From: an uncultured Eubacteriales bacterium
GTDB taxonomy: Bacteria > Bacillota > Clostridia > Oscillospirales > Acutalibacteraceae
Direction of reading: 5' to 3'
NCBI GenBank assembly: GCA_934466515.1
Contig: CAKSLH010000003.1
Span: forward strand, 62,001 to 126,000
Length of the DNA stretch: 64,000 bases
The notes under the pieces are model-generated. The model was not told the DNA's origin and searched no databases. It was given only the letters and a program-made list of their open reading frames with translations. This document shows positions 1 through 7,710 of the stretch, piece by piece (position 1 is the stretch's first letter; each line of letters begins with the position of its first letter). The translations under genes were made by a program, and so were the position numbers.

Positions 1-451
1 AGTAAACGCCTAACTCAAAGCACCTTTTCTGAGCGCTTAATTCGCCGAAAAGACAGTCTAAAGCCGTTCTTAATTCGTAATTTTCGCCCACCGTCGGGTT
101 TATAACCGATTTTCGGTTGATTAAAGGCATTATGTAGGAATCGGCAATATCGTTTTTGTGACGGCAGAGCATAAAAAGGTCCAAAACAACGCATTCGTAA
201 ACGCAGTCGTGAGGAACTCCGCGGTGGAGCATTCCGCCTTGAATTATGATATGCTCATGTGCGTTTATAAAATAAGGAACATTGTTAAGATAAATTTCAA
301 GCGTTCCTTTTTTAACCCTTATCAGCTCAAGCTCTCTGTGCCAGTGCAGCGGCATGACATACTGCTCGTGGTTTTTGTCCACATAGTAGTACTGAATGGG
401 AAAGTCGGGCTTGCCGTGCTTTTTCTTTTCGCTGTAATCAAGATATTTCAT
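1..451 (-). CDS. AraC-family transcriptional regulator, N-terminal part (cut by window edge)
   Basis: The minus strand is open from an ATG at 451 to the window edge, about 150 residues. The translation begins MKYLDYSEKKKHGKPDF and contains MPLHWHRELELIRVKKG, then repeated His and Gly residues typical of the cupin sugar-sensing domain of AraC-family regulators. The C-terminal DNA-binding helix-turn-helix would lie outside the window and is not seen. It is divergent from the fucose operon with 80 bp between the two starts, so it is probably the operon's activator responding to fucose or a metabolite of it. The role is inferred from position; the cupin assignment is fairly clear. Confidence 0.8.
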   Translation of the reverse strand, partial: MKYLDYSEKKKHGKPDFPIQYYYVDKNHEQYVMPLHWHRELELIRVKKGTLEIYLNNVPYFINAHEHIIIQGGMLHRGVPHDCVYECVVLDLFMLCRHKNDIADSYIMPLINRKSVINPTVGENYELRTALDCLFGELSAQKRCFELGVY

Positions 452-531
452 ATTTTCACCGCCAACCGATGTTTTATTCTATTTTAAAACATTTTTATAA
501 AATATACAATAGAAATTTGGAGGAATGTAAA
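452..531 (+). promoter_or_regulatory. Divergent regulator/fucose-operon control region
   Basis: This 80-bp gap separates the AraC-type gene from fucI. A -10-like TACAAT is at 505-510, but no good -35 lies 16-18 bp upstream, as expected for an activator-dependent promoter. A ribosome site TTGGAGG ends at 523, eight bases before the ATG at 532, and fixes the fucI start. Confidence 0.45.
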
Positions 532-2328
532 ATGTCAGAAAACAGGTATGTTCAGGATTATCCGGTTATCGGTATCCGTCCCACTATTGACGGACGCCGC
601 GGTGTGCTCGGAGTCCGCGAATCGTTAGAGGAGCAGACCATGAACATGGCAAAATCCGCAGCAAAGCTGTTCACCGAAAATCTTAAGTATTCAAACGGCG
701 AGCCGGTAAAGGTAGTTATCGCGGATACTACCATAGGAAGAGTTGCAGAGGCGGCGGCTTGTGCGGACAAATTCCGCAAAGCAGGCGTTGATATAACTCT
801 TACCGTTACCCCCTGCTGGTGCTACGGCGCTGAGACCATGGATATGGAAAAGGACACCATTAAGGCTGTCTGGGGCTTTAACGGTACAGAAAGACCGGGA
901 GCTGTTTATCTGGCTTCGGTTCTTGCTACCCACGCTCAGAAGGGTCTTCCCGCTTTCGGAATTTACGGACATGATGTCTGCGACGCGGACGACACTGAAA
1001 TCCCCGAGGATGTTAAGACAAAGCTTTTAAGATTCGGAAGAGCCGCTGTTGCCGCCGCTACAATGCGAGGTAAGTCATATTTGCAGATAGGCTCTATTAC
1101 AATGGGTATCGGCGGTTCTATAATCGACCCCCACTTTATCGAGGATTATCTCGGCATGCGCGTTGAGTCTGTAGACGAGGTAGAAATCATCCGCAGAATG
1201 ACTGAGGGCATTTATGATGAGAAAGAATATCAGAAAGCCCTCGAATGGTCAAAAAAATACTGCAAAGAGGGATTTGATAAGAACCCCGAAAATCTCCAGA
1301 AAACCGCTCAGCAGAAGAAGGAAGACTGGGAATTCACCGTTAAGATGTGCGTAATCATTAAGGACCTCATGAACGGTAATAAAAATCTTCCTAAGGGCTG
1401 CGAGGAAGAGGCTGTAGGACATAACGCAATCGCCGCAGGCTTCCAGGGTCAGAGACAGTGGACAGACTTCTATCCCAACTGTGACTTCCCCGAGGCGCTC
1501 CTCAATACCTCTTTTGACTGGAACGGTGCAAGAGAGCCGTATGTTTTAGCTACCGAAAACGATGTTTTAAACGGTCTCGGAATGCTGTTTATGAAATTAC
1601 TTACAAACCGCGCTCAGATGTTTGCCGATGTAAGAACCTGCTGGAACAGCAAGTCTGTAAAGAAGGTAACAGGCTATGACCTTGAGGGCCACGCTAAGGA
1701 AGCCGACGGATTTATCCACCTTATAAACTCGGGTGCCTGCTGTCTTGACGCAAGCGGTGCCGCTAAGGACGAAAACGGAAATGCCGTTATGAAGCCGTGG
1801 TACGATGTAACCGAGGCTGATCAGAAAGCAATAATGGAGAACACCACTTGGAACTATGCCGATTTAGGCTATTTCAGAGGCGGCGGATTCTCTTCGCGCT
1901 TTGAAACAAAGGCTGAAATGCCCGCTACAATGATAAGACTTAACCTTGTTAAGGGCTTAGGTCCTGTGCTTCAGATAGTTGAGGGCTGGACCGTAAATCT
2001 CCCCGAAGAGGTTTCCGATACTCTCTGGAAGCGCACCGACTACACTTGGCCCTGCACTTGGTTTACTCCCCGTGTTACAGGCGAGGGCGCGTTCAAGTCG
2101 GCTTACGATGTTATGAACAACTGGGGCGCAAATCACGGCGCAATTTCCTACGGACATATCGGTGCGGACCTTATTACACTCTGCTCGATTTTAAGAATTC
2201 CGGTTTGCATGCACAATGTTCCCGAAGAGGATATTTTCAGACCTGCCGCTTGGAATGCTTTCGGCATGGATAAAGAGGGCGCTGATTTCAGAGCCTGCGC
2301 AAACTACGGCGCTCAGTTTAAAAAATAA
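532..2328 (+). CDS. fucI: L-fucose isomerase
   Basis: The 598-residue product matches FucI in length (about 590) and in sequence character: it starts MSENRYVQDYPVIGIRPTID and ends with a region containing GAISYGHIGADLITL. The enzyme is a cytoplasmic, Mn-dependent aldose-ketose isomerase that converts L-fucose to L-fuculose, and some members also act on D-arabinose. The start is set at ATG 532 by TTGGAGG just upstream; an in-frame ATG at 469 lacks such a site. It is first in a five-gene operon with an SGNH hydrolase, a fucose mutarotase, an aldolase and a GH94 protein. The stop overlaps the next start (TAATG), which implies translational coupling. Confidence 0.95.
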   Translation: MSENRYVQDYPVIGIRPTIDGRRGVLGVRESLEEQTMNMAKSAAKLFTENLKYSNGEPVKVVIADTTIGRVAEAAACADKFRKAGVDITLTVTPCWCYGAETMDMEKDTIKAVWGFNGTERPGAVYLASVLATHAQKGLPAFGIYGHDVCDADDTEIPEDVKTKLLRFGRAAVAAATMRGKSYLQIGSITMGIGGSIIDPHFIEDYLGMRVESVDEVEIIRRMTEGIYDEKEYQKALEWSKKYCKEGFDKNPENLQKTAQQKKEDWEFTVKMCVIIKDLMNGNKNLPKGCEEEAVGHNAIAAGFQGQRQWTDFYPNCDFPEALLNTSFDWNGAREPYVLATENDVLNGLGMLFMKLLTNRAQMFADVRTCWNSKSVKKVTGYDLEGHAKEADGFIHLINSGACCLDASGAAKDENGNAVMKPWYDVTEADQKAIMENTTWNYADLGYFRGGGFSSRFETKAEMPATMIRLNLVKGLGPVLQIVEGWTVNLPEEVSDTLWKRTDYTWPCTWFTPRVTGEGAFKSAYDVMNNWGANHGAISYGHIGADLITLCSILRIPVCMHNVPEEDIFRPAAWNAFGMDKEGADFRACANYGAQFKK

Positions 2329-2945
2329 TGAAAAGCGAATTTACTTATCAGGCGGAGAGCATTGTCTCTCCGCTTGAGACCTACGAATGGGATAATACAT
2401 GGCTTGAAAGAATAACCGAAAAGGGCAAAAAGAGGGTTCTTTATATCGGCGATTCGATTTCCTGCGGAATAAGGAGATTTGCGACCGACGCGTCTAACGG
2501 AGAAATCCTGTTTGATGGCTTCGGAACCTCTAAGGCTATTGATAATCCGTTTTATTTTGACAGTATCCGTCTTTTTGCCGCTCAGGAGGGCGAAAGGAGC
2601 GCGGTGCTTTTCAATAACGGACTTCACGGCTGGCATTTAACCGCAAAAGAATACGCACAGCATTATGAAAAAATGATTTTATTCTTAAAATCGGAATTTA
2701 AGGACACTCCGCTTTATCTTCTGCTTTCAACGCCTGTAAGAAATAATCCCGAACGAAAAGAAGAAATAATAAAAAGAAACAAAGAGGTTATAAGACTTTC
2801 GAAAAAGTACGGTATAAAAACAGTCGATGTCTTTTCCTTTGCCGAGGAAATAAAGGAGCTCGGTAAGGACGACGGCGTTCATTTTACCGACGAGGGCTAT
2901 GAAGCCTTGGCAAAGTCGCTTCTTAAAGAAATTGAAGTAAATTAA
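2328..2945 (+). CDS. SGNH/GDSL-family hydrolase
   Basis: This 205-residue protein has the SGNH signatures in order: RVLYIGDSISCG (block I, nucleophile Ser in GDS, about residue 44), FNNGLHGWHL (block III, GxN-like) and DGVHFTDEGYEAL near the C-terminus (block V Asp-x-x-His). There is no signal peptide, so it should act in the cytoplasm as an esterase or deacetylase. In this operon it may remove acyl groups from an imported fucose-containing sugar, but the substrate is an inference. Its ATG overlaps the fucI stop codon by one base. Confidence 0.85.
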   Translation: MKSEFTYQAESIVSPLETYEWDNTWLERITEKGKKRVLYIGDSISCGIRRFATDASNGEILFDGFGTSKAIDNPFYFDSIRLFAAQEGERSAVLFNNGLHGWHLTAKEYAQHYEKMILFLKSEFKDTPLYLLLSTPVRNNPERKEEIIKRNKEVIRLSKKYGIKTVDVFSFAEEIKELGKDDGVHFTDEGYEALAKSLLKEIEVN

Positions 2946-2954
2946 GGTGAAAAA

Positions 2955-3395
2955 ATGCTTAAAGGAATACCGAAAATTTTATCTCCCGAGCTTTTAAAGG
3001 TGCTTTGTGAAATGGGTCACAGCGACCGAATAGTTATTGCGGACGGAAATTTTCCCTGCGAGAGCATGGGTAAAAACGCAAAGGTTATCCGTTGCGACGG
3101 CCACGGCGTGCCCGAGCTTTTAGACGCGATTTTAAAGGTCTTTCCGCTTGACACCTATGTCGAAACCCCTGTTTCGCTTATGCAGGTTATGGCAGGAGAT
3201 AATGTCGAAACCCCTATCTGGGACGAATATGAAAAGATAGTATCAAAATTTGATAACCGCGGCAAAAACGCAATCGGACAAATTGAGAGATTTGCGTTTT
3301 ATGAGGAGGCAAAAAAGGCTTATGCCATAATTGCCACCGGCGAATCCGCGCTTTATGCGAATATAATGCTCCAAAAGGGCGTTGTAACTGATTAA
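2955..3395 (+). CDS. fucU: L-fucose mutarotase (RbsD/FucU family)
   Basis: The 146-residue protein has the usual length and layout of FucU/RbsD: it opens with LKGIPKILSPELLKVLCEMGH, including the conserved His, followed by DRIVIADGNFP, and ends with a Tyr- and Ala-rich segment ATGESALYANIMLQKG. The family interconverts the alpha and beta anomers of fucose (FucU) or ribose (RbsD). The fucose assignment rests on its place between fucI and the aldolase. It follows the SGNH gene by 9 bp with AAGGTG before the ATG. Confidence 0.88.
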   Translation: MLKGIPKILSPELLKVLCEMGHSDRIVIADGNFPCESMGKNAKVIRCDGHGVPELLDAILKVFPLDTYVETPVSLMQVMAGDNVETPIWDEYEKIVSKFDNRGKNAIGQIERFAFYEEAKKAYAIIATGESALYANIMLQKGVVTD

Positions 3396-3410
3396 AAAAG
3401 GGTGAAAAAA

Positions 3411-4094
3411 ATGGAATACAAAGAAATAAGAGAGCAAATTTGCGATGTCTGCCATAAAATGTGGCAGTTAGGCTGGGTTGCCGCTAATGACGGTAATGTT
3501 TCCGTAAAGTTAGACGACGGAAATTTCTTAGTTACCCCTACCGGAATTTCAAAGAGCTTTATCACTCCCGAAAAGCTTGTAATTATCGATAAGGATATGA
3601 ATGTTGTATCCGCCGAGGGCAATTATAAGCCGTCAAGCGAAATTAAAATGCACATGCGCTGTTATACCGAGCGTGACGATGTAGGCGCTGTAGTTCATGC
3701 CCATCCGCCGACAGCTACAGGCTATGCCGTTGCGGGAAAGAGCCTTGATGAGTATTCAATGATTGAAACCGTTATTGCAATAGGTTCAATTCCGCTTACT
3801 CCTTACGGCACTCCCTCTACAAACGAGGTTCCCGAGGCTATAGCTCCGTACTTAAAAGAGCATGATGTGCTTCTGCTTCAAAACCACGGCGCGTTAACCG
3901 TCGGCTGCGACCTTATCACCGCTTATTACAGAATGGAAACCTTGGAGCTTTTCGCCAAGATTTCTCTTAACGCACATCTTTTGGGAGGCGCTCAGGAAAT
4001 TCCGAAGGAGCAGATTGACAAGCTTCTCTATTTAAGAGACAATTATTATCATGTAACCGGCAAGCATCCGGGATATAAGCACTACAATAAATAA
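3411..4094 (+). CDS. fucA: L-fuculose-1-phosphate aldolase (class II aldolase family)
   Basis: The product is a 227-residue class II (zinc) aldolase. Visible motifs are NDGNVSVKL near the N-terminus (SGN-like phosphate-binding region), HAHPPTATGYAVAG with two zinc-ligand His residues, a Glu in the following YSMIET, and LLQNHGALTVG with the third zinc-ligand His. The enzyme splits fuculose-1-phosphate into dihydroxyacetone phosphate and L-lactaldehyde. The ATG at 3411 is preferred over a GTG at 3402 because AAAGGGTG sits at the right distance for the ATG. No kinase gene to make its phosphorylated substrate is seen in the window. Confidence 0.9.
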   Translation: MEYKEIREQICDVCHKMWQLGWVAANDGNVSVKLDDGNFLVTPTGISKSFITPEKLVIIDKDMNVVSAEGNYKPSSEIKMHMRCYTERDDVGAVVHAHPPTATGYAVAGKSLDEYSMIETVIAIGSIPLTPYGTPSTNEVPEAIAPYLKEHDVLLLQNHGALTVGCDLITAYYRMETLELFAKISLNAHLLGGAQEIPKEQIDKLLYLRDNYYHVTGKHPGYKHYNK

Positions 4095-4111
4095 TAAAGG
4101 CGGTAACCGAT

Positions 4112-6451
4112 TTGCAGAACAAAGCCTATGAATTCAATGATTTAACCAAAGAGGTTAAAATCAAAAAATATAACACACCCACTCCGTGGATGAATTATTT
4201 GAGCAACGGAACCTTTCATACAATGGTTTCTCAGGCAGGCGGCGGCGTTGCGTTTTACCGCTCTCCGCAGATTTGGAGAATAAATCATTACAGATTTTTC
4301 CATCTTCCTACCGACAGAAGCGGTTTTTATGTCTACATAAAGGACGGAGATACCGTTTTCTGTCCCACCTGCGAGCCTACACACGATAAGCCCGACTTTT
4401 TCGAGGCGGTTCACGGCATGGGATATACCGAATTTCGCAGCGAGAAAAACGGACTTAAGGCAAACCTGAGGCTTCATATCGGCGAGCTTGAAAACTGCCT
4501 TATATGGGAGCTTGAATTAAATTCCGAAAGCGATAAGAAAATCAAGGTTTTCCCGTTCGTAGAGCTTGGAATGATGGAATTTATGCGCGAGCTTCAGTGG
4601 CAGTGCTATAATAAGCATCAGCTTTTTGTCTATAAGCTTGATGATACGCTCGTTTATAAATACGGCGTTGAAAATCAGCCTAAGCCCGATGAAACCCCGC
4701 TTATTTATTTCGCCTGCTCCGAAAGCGTTTCGGGGTTTGACGGCGACCGCGACGAGTTTGTCGGAACCTATCACTCCGAAGAGGACCCGATTGCCGTAAC
4801 CGAGGGCAAGTGCCATAACTCCCTGCTTGCAGGCGGAGACCCCTGCTTTGCGTTTGAAACCGAAATCGACTTAAAAGCGAATACGCCTAAAAAGCTTTGC
4901 GTTTTCTTGGGCGCCGCTAAGGACGACGAGGATATCAAAAGGGCGGTTGCCCACTGCAAATCCGAGGGCTTTGTCGAAAAATCCTTTGAGGGGCTTAAAA
5001 ATCATTGGGATAAATATTTCTCTTCATTTTCCTGCTCCGTGCCCGATTCAGATGCCGAGCGCATGATAAATATATGGAATCCTTATCAGTCCGAGAGGAA
5101 TTTTCAGTTTTCGAGAAATATTTCATATTATGCAACAGGCACCTTCCGCGGCGTAGGCTTCAGAGATACCGCACAGGATATCTTGGCGATGATTCCGTTT
5201 GATACCGCTCGCGCAAGAGATAAAATAAAGCTTTTACTTACTCAGCAGTATAATGACGGCCATGTTAATCATTATTTCTTCCCGACAGAGGGCTGGGAGC
5301 CTGTAACAACCGTTCATTCGGACGACCATTTGTGGATAGTTCATACCGTAAGGTGTCTGCTTGAGGAAGAGGGCTCGCTTGATTTCCTTAACGAGCAGGT
5401 CGAATTTTTCGACGGCGGAAGCGCAACGGTTTATGAGCATATAAAGAAGTCGATTGACTTTACGGTTGCCCATATCGGTGCGCACGGTTTCCCGCTGATG
5501 CTTAGATCCGACTGGAACGACCAGCTTTTCCGCGTCTGCCGCGAGGGCAAGGGTGAGAGTATCTGGACCTCTATGCAGTTCGGTCTTTGCCTTAAGGATA
5601 TGATGAGAATTTGCAAGCTTTCAGGCGAAAGCTCCGATAAATATGAGAGACTTTATGAGGAGCAGAAAAAGACTGTAAATACCAAGGCGTGGGACGGAGA
5701 ATGGTTCCGCCGCGCAATAATGGATAACGGCAGATATTTAGGCTCAAAGGCCGAGCCTCAGGCAAAAATCTGGCTCAATTCCCAGACATGGTCGGTAATT
5801 TCCGGAATGGCTGAGGGAGATAAGGGCAAAACCGCTATGCAGAGCGTTTATGACCTGCTTAATACCGAAATGGGCATTAAGAAGATAGACCCCTCTATCG
5901 AAAATTACCCCTCAAAGGAAGACCCGCTTACCAATTATTCAAAGGGCTGCGGAGAAAACGGTGCAGTATTCTGCCACGCAAACACATGGGCGATAATTGC
6001 CGAATGTATGCTTAAAAACGGAGACAGAGCTTATGAATATTATCATCAGCTTCTCCCGATGGTCGCTCAGGAAAAAGCGGGCGAGTGGCGCTATAAGGCT
6101 GAGCCTTATGTTTATGCTTCGAATATTATGGGACCCGAATCGCTTAATTTCGGACTTGCGAATGTAAGCTGGCTTTCGGGAACCGCCGCTTGGATGTATA
6201 TTGCCGCAACGCAGTATATTTTAGGCGTTAAGGCTTGCTTTGACGGAATTTCTGTCACACCCTGCATGCCGAGCAAGTGGGATAAGGCGTCGGTTTCAAG
6301 AAAATTCAGAGACTGCGTTTATAATATAAGCCTTGTTCCGACTTCGGACGAAGCATATATCGAGGAAGACGGCGAAATTATAAAGGGTAACTTTATAAGA
6401 CACAAGGACAATGTAAAGCAGCGTAATATTACTGTTTATTACAATAAATAA
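4112..6451 (+). CDS. Glycoside hydrolase family 94-type phosphorylase, specificity unknown
   Basis: The 779-residue protein resembles cellobiose and chitobiose phosphorylases. The catalytic barrel carries RGVGFRDTAQDILAMIP, then HSDDHLWI and RSDWNDQL, where the Asp of DWND corresponds to the family's general acid, and the C-terminus has the typical EPYVYASNIMGPE and WLSGTAAWMYIAATQYILG. Members use inorganic phosphate to release a sugar 1-phosphate from a beta-linked disaccharide. The only suitable start is TTG at 4112 behind AAAGGCGG. Its place as last gene of the fucose operon suggests an intracellular oligosaccharide substrate, possibly one imported together with fucose, but specificity cannot be read from the sequence. 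Confidence 0.85.
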   Translation: MQNKAYEFNDLTKEVKIKKYNTPTPWMNYLSNGTFHTMVSQAGGGVAFYRSPQIWRINHYRFFHLPTDRSGFYVYIKDGDTVFCPTCEPTHDKPDFFEAVHGMGYTEFRSEKNGLKANLRLHIGELENCLIWELELNSESDKKIKVFPFVELGMMEFMRELQWQCYNKHQLFVYKLDDTLVYKYGVENQPKPDETPLIYFACSESVSGFDGDRDEFVGTYHSEEDPIAVTEGKCHNSLLAGGDPCFAFETEIDLKANTPKKLCVFLGAAKDDEDIKRAVAHCKSEGFVEKSFEGLKNHWDKYFSSFSCSVPDSDAERMINIWNPYQSERNFQFSRNISYYATGTFRGVGFRDTAQDILAMIPFDTARARDKIKLLLTQQYNDGHVNHYFFPTEGWEPVTTVHSDDHLWIVHTVRCLLEEEGSLDFLNEQVEFFDGGSATVYEHIKKSIDFTVAHIGAHGFPLMLRSDWNDQLFRVCREGKGESIWTSMQFGLCLKDMMRICKLSGESSDKYERLYEEQKKTVNTKAWDGEWFRRAIMDNGRYLGSKAEPQAKIWLNSQTWSVISGMAEGDKGKTAMQSVYDLLNTEMGIKKIDPSIENYPSKEDPLTNYSKGCGENGAVFCHANTWAIIAECMLKNGDRAYEYYHQLLPMVAQEKAGEWRYKAEPYVYASNIMGPESLNFGLANVSWLSGTAAWMYIAATQYILGVKACFDGISVTPCMPSKWDKASVSRKFRDCVYNISLVPTSDEAYIEEDGEIIKGNFIRHKDNVKQRNITVYYNK

Positions 6452-6462
6452 ACTGTAGTAAG

Positions 6463-6505
6463 AAATCTCCCGACGGTTTTTTTTAAACCGTCGGGAGATT
6501 TTTAG
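6463..6505 (+). terminator. Rho-independent terminator of the fucose operon
   Basis: A perfect 17-bp stem (AAATCTCCCGACGGTTT and its complement) with a T-rich four-base loop ends in a short T run, 12 bases after the GH94 stop codon. Confidence 0.9.
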
Positions 6506-6506
6506 A

Positions 6507-6768
6507 TGTTGGACTGATGTGTGCCTAACGGCACTGATATAACCAAACCCTATCGTCTAAAGGGGAAGCTTTTTGGCTCCCTTCTTATTGACGAATGTCA
6601 ATACAGAGGGGAGCTGTCGCGCTTTATGCGCGGCTGAGGGGTATTGTTCTAGATGTTAGACGCTAGATTTTAGACATTAGACCGATGTGTGCCTGTCGGC
6701 ACGAAATTAAATAATCCATTTAAGTCTAGCATCTACAATCTAGTGTCTAGTATTTAGTAAGTGGGGTA
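6507..6768 (+). repeat. Structured dispersed repeat, copy A (forward, long form)
   Basis: First of eight copies. Modules in order: small hairpin GTGCC-TAAC-GGCAC, the constant GATATAACCAAACCCTATCG, stem 2 (CTCCCTTCTTATTGAC paired with GTCAATACAGAGGGGAG, 6577-6613), stem 3 (CTGTCGCGC/GCGCGGCTG, 6614-6636), GAGGGGTATT, then two TAGA-rich arms (about 6648-6686 and 6724-6758) that are imperfect inverted repeats around a second GTGCC/GGCAC hairpin. It lies between the fucose operon terminator and the 3' end of the convergent XRE gene. Confidence 0.85.
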
Positions 6769-6828
6769 TTTTGCCTCCCTTGCCTAAAGGGAGGGCGGAC
6801 CGCGGTCACGCGGTGGAGGGATTTTTCT
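6769..6828. repeat. Extra hairpin module attached to repeat copy A
   Basis: This stretch contains two further hairpins not found in the other copies: CCTCCCTT-GCCTA-AAGGGAGG and CCGCGGTCACGCGG. It ends in GGAGGGATTTTT directly against the stop codon of the XRE gene. It may act as a terminator or be a separate small repeat nested next to copy A. Confidence 0.6.
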
Positions 6829-7053
6829 TTATCTTTCAGGATAAGGCATATTTTCCGGTAATCCTAAAATATAATCAGCAGAAACATTGAAAAATTTACA
6901 ATAAAGTATAATATCTTCATCTTTCAAATGCGCTCTTCCTGTTTCAAGCCTTGATATCTGTAATTGGCTCATTTTTAAAAGCTTTCCGAGCTCCGTCTGA
7001 TTGTAGTTTGTTCTTTCTTCTCTTAATGCTTTTAATCTTTCCGGTATGTTCAT
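6829..7053 (-). CDS. XRE-family HTH repressor of cassette 1
   Basis: This 74-residue protein is almost only a Cro/C1-type helix-turn-helix: MNIPERLKALREERTNYNQ, a recognition-helix region TELGKLLKMSQLQISRLETG, and the common ending KFFNVSADYILGL. The ATG at 7053 follows GAGGTGG on the minus strand, so an upstream GTG overlapping that site is rejected. It is divergent from a DUF6809-like gene across about 100 bp that hold two TAATCGAA-type sites. It is therefore most likely a repressor of its neighbour and of itself. Repeat copy A abuts its 3' end. Confidence 0.85.
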   Translation of the reverse strand: MNIPERLKALREERTNYNQTELGKLLKMSQLQISRLETGRAHLKDEDIILYCKFFNVSADYILGLPENMPYPER

Positions 7054-7083
7054 TATTACCACCTCGTATTTTTAATTATATTA

Positions 7084-7129
7084 TAATCGAAAATTGACTA
7101 TTGACATTTAATCGAAATTCGATTATACT
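7084..7129 (+). promoter_or_regulatory. Operator-embedded promoter of the cassette 1 cargo gene
   Basis: TTGACA (7101-7106) and TATACT (7124-7129) are separated by exactly 17 bp. The spacer and -10 contain the near-perfect inverted repeat TAATCGAAATTCGATTA (7109-7125). A second, weaker copy, TAATCGAAAATTGACTA, is at 7084-7100. A repressor bound here would block RNA polymerase directly; the adjacent XRE protein is the obvious candidate. Confidence 0.75.
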
Positions 7130-7153
7130 ATTTTATACAAAAGGAGTGAAACA

Positions 7154-7408
7154 ATGAACATACTTGAAAATTTATATTACGGAAATATTGCACCGTTTGA
7201 GCGCAAAATAACCGACGGTGAAACGATTGATAAAGCAATTTTTCTTGAAGATAAATTAAAAGAGGAGCTTACAGAGGAACAAAAAGCCTTATTTGAAGCA
7301 TTTGAAAAAGCAGAGTCCGAGGTTTCCTGCGAAGAAGAAGTAAGAGCCTTTACGGCAGGATTTAAGTTAGGAGTAAGGCTGATAAGGGAAATATTTGAGA
7401 ATGAATAA
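7154..7408 (+). CDS. Small DUF6809-like protein of cassette 1, function unknown
   Basis: This 84-residue acidic, helix-rich protein starts MNILENLYYGNIAPFERK. It resembles the uncharacterised DUF6809 family of Firmicutes as I recall it. It has no signal peptide, membrane segment or catalytic motif. A close paralogue of identical length lies at 36385-36639; the two share the N-terminal NILENLYYGN-type block and the ending AFTAGFKLG-(V/A)-RLIRE. Both are divergent from an XRE gene and both are driven by a promoter with an operator in its spacer. Ribosome site AAAGGAGTG. Function unknown; a toxin-antitoxin-like or regulatory role is speculation. Confidence 0.75.
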   Translation: MNILENLYYGNIAPFERKITDGETIDKAIFLEDKLKEELTEEQKALFEAFEKAESEVSCEEEVRAFTAGFKLGVRLIREIFENE

Positions 7409-7411
7409 AAT

Positions 7412-7710
7412 ATGTGTGCCTAACGGCACTGATATAACCAAACCCTATCGTCTTTGCCTACGGCAAATCCACTTCCCCTTTCGTCTAAAGGGGAAGCTTG
7501 GGTTTGTGCTGAGACTAAAGAAAAGGCTCCCTTCTTTTTCACGATAGTGAAAACAGAGGGGAGCTGTCGCAATTTATTGCGACTGAGGGGTATTCTTTTA
7601 GATGTTAGACATTAGATTTTAGATATTAGACCAATGTGTGCCTAACGGCACGAAATTAAATAATATTCCATTTTAGTCTAGCATCTACCATCTAGTGTCT
7701 AATATCTAAT
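7412..7710 (+). repeat. Structured dispersed repeat, copy B (forward, long form)
   Basis: It starts four bases after the DUF6809-like stop and runs into the stop codon of the convergent transferase gene. Stems are changed but still paired compared with copy A: a slot hairpin TTTGCC-TAC-GGCAAA, stem 2 with TTTTTCAC/GTGAAAA (7527-7563), and stem 3 GTCGCAA/TTGCGAC (7564-7586). The TAGA-rich inverted arms flank a GTGCC/GGCAC hairpin. Confidence 0.85.

Noticed and set aside
158..487. Plus-strand open frame of 109 codons at the window start
   Set aside because: It lies antisense to the AraC-type gene, whose translation is clearly a cupin domain, and has no ribosome site.
6640..6768. TAGA-type short tandem units that look like a CRISPR-like or minisatellite array
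   Set aside because: The units are irregular, only about 8-10 bp, have no spacers, and form two arms of one inverted repeat.
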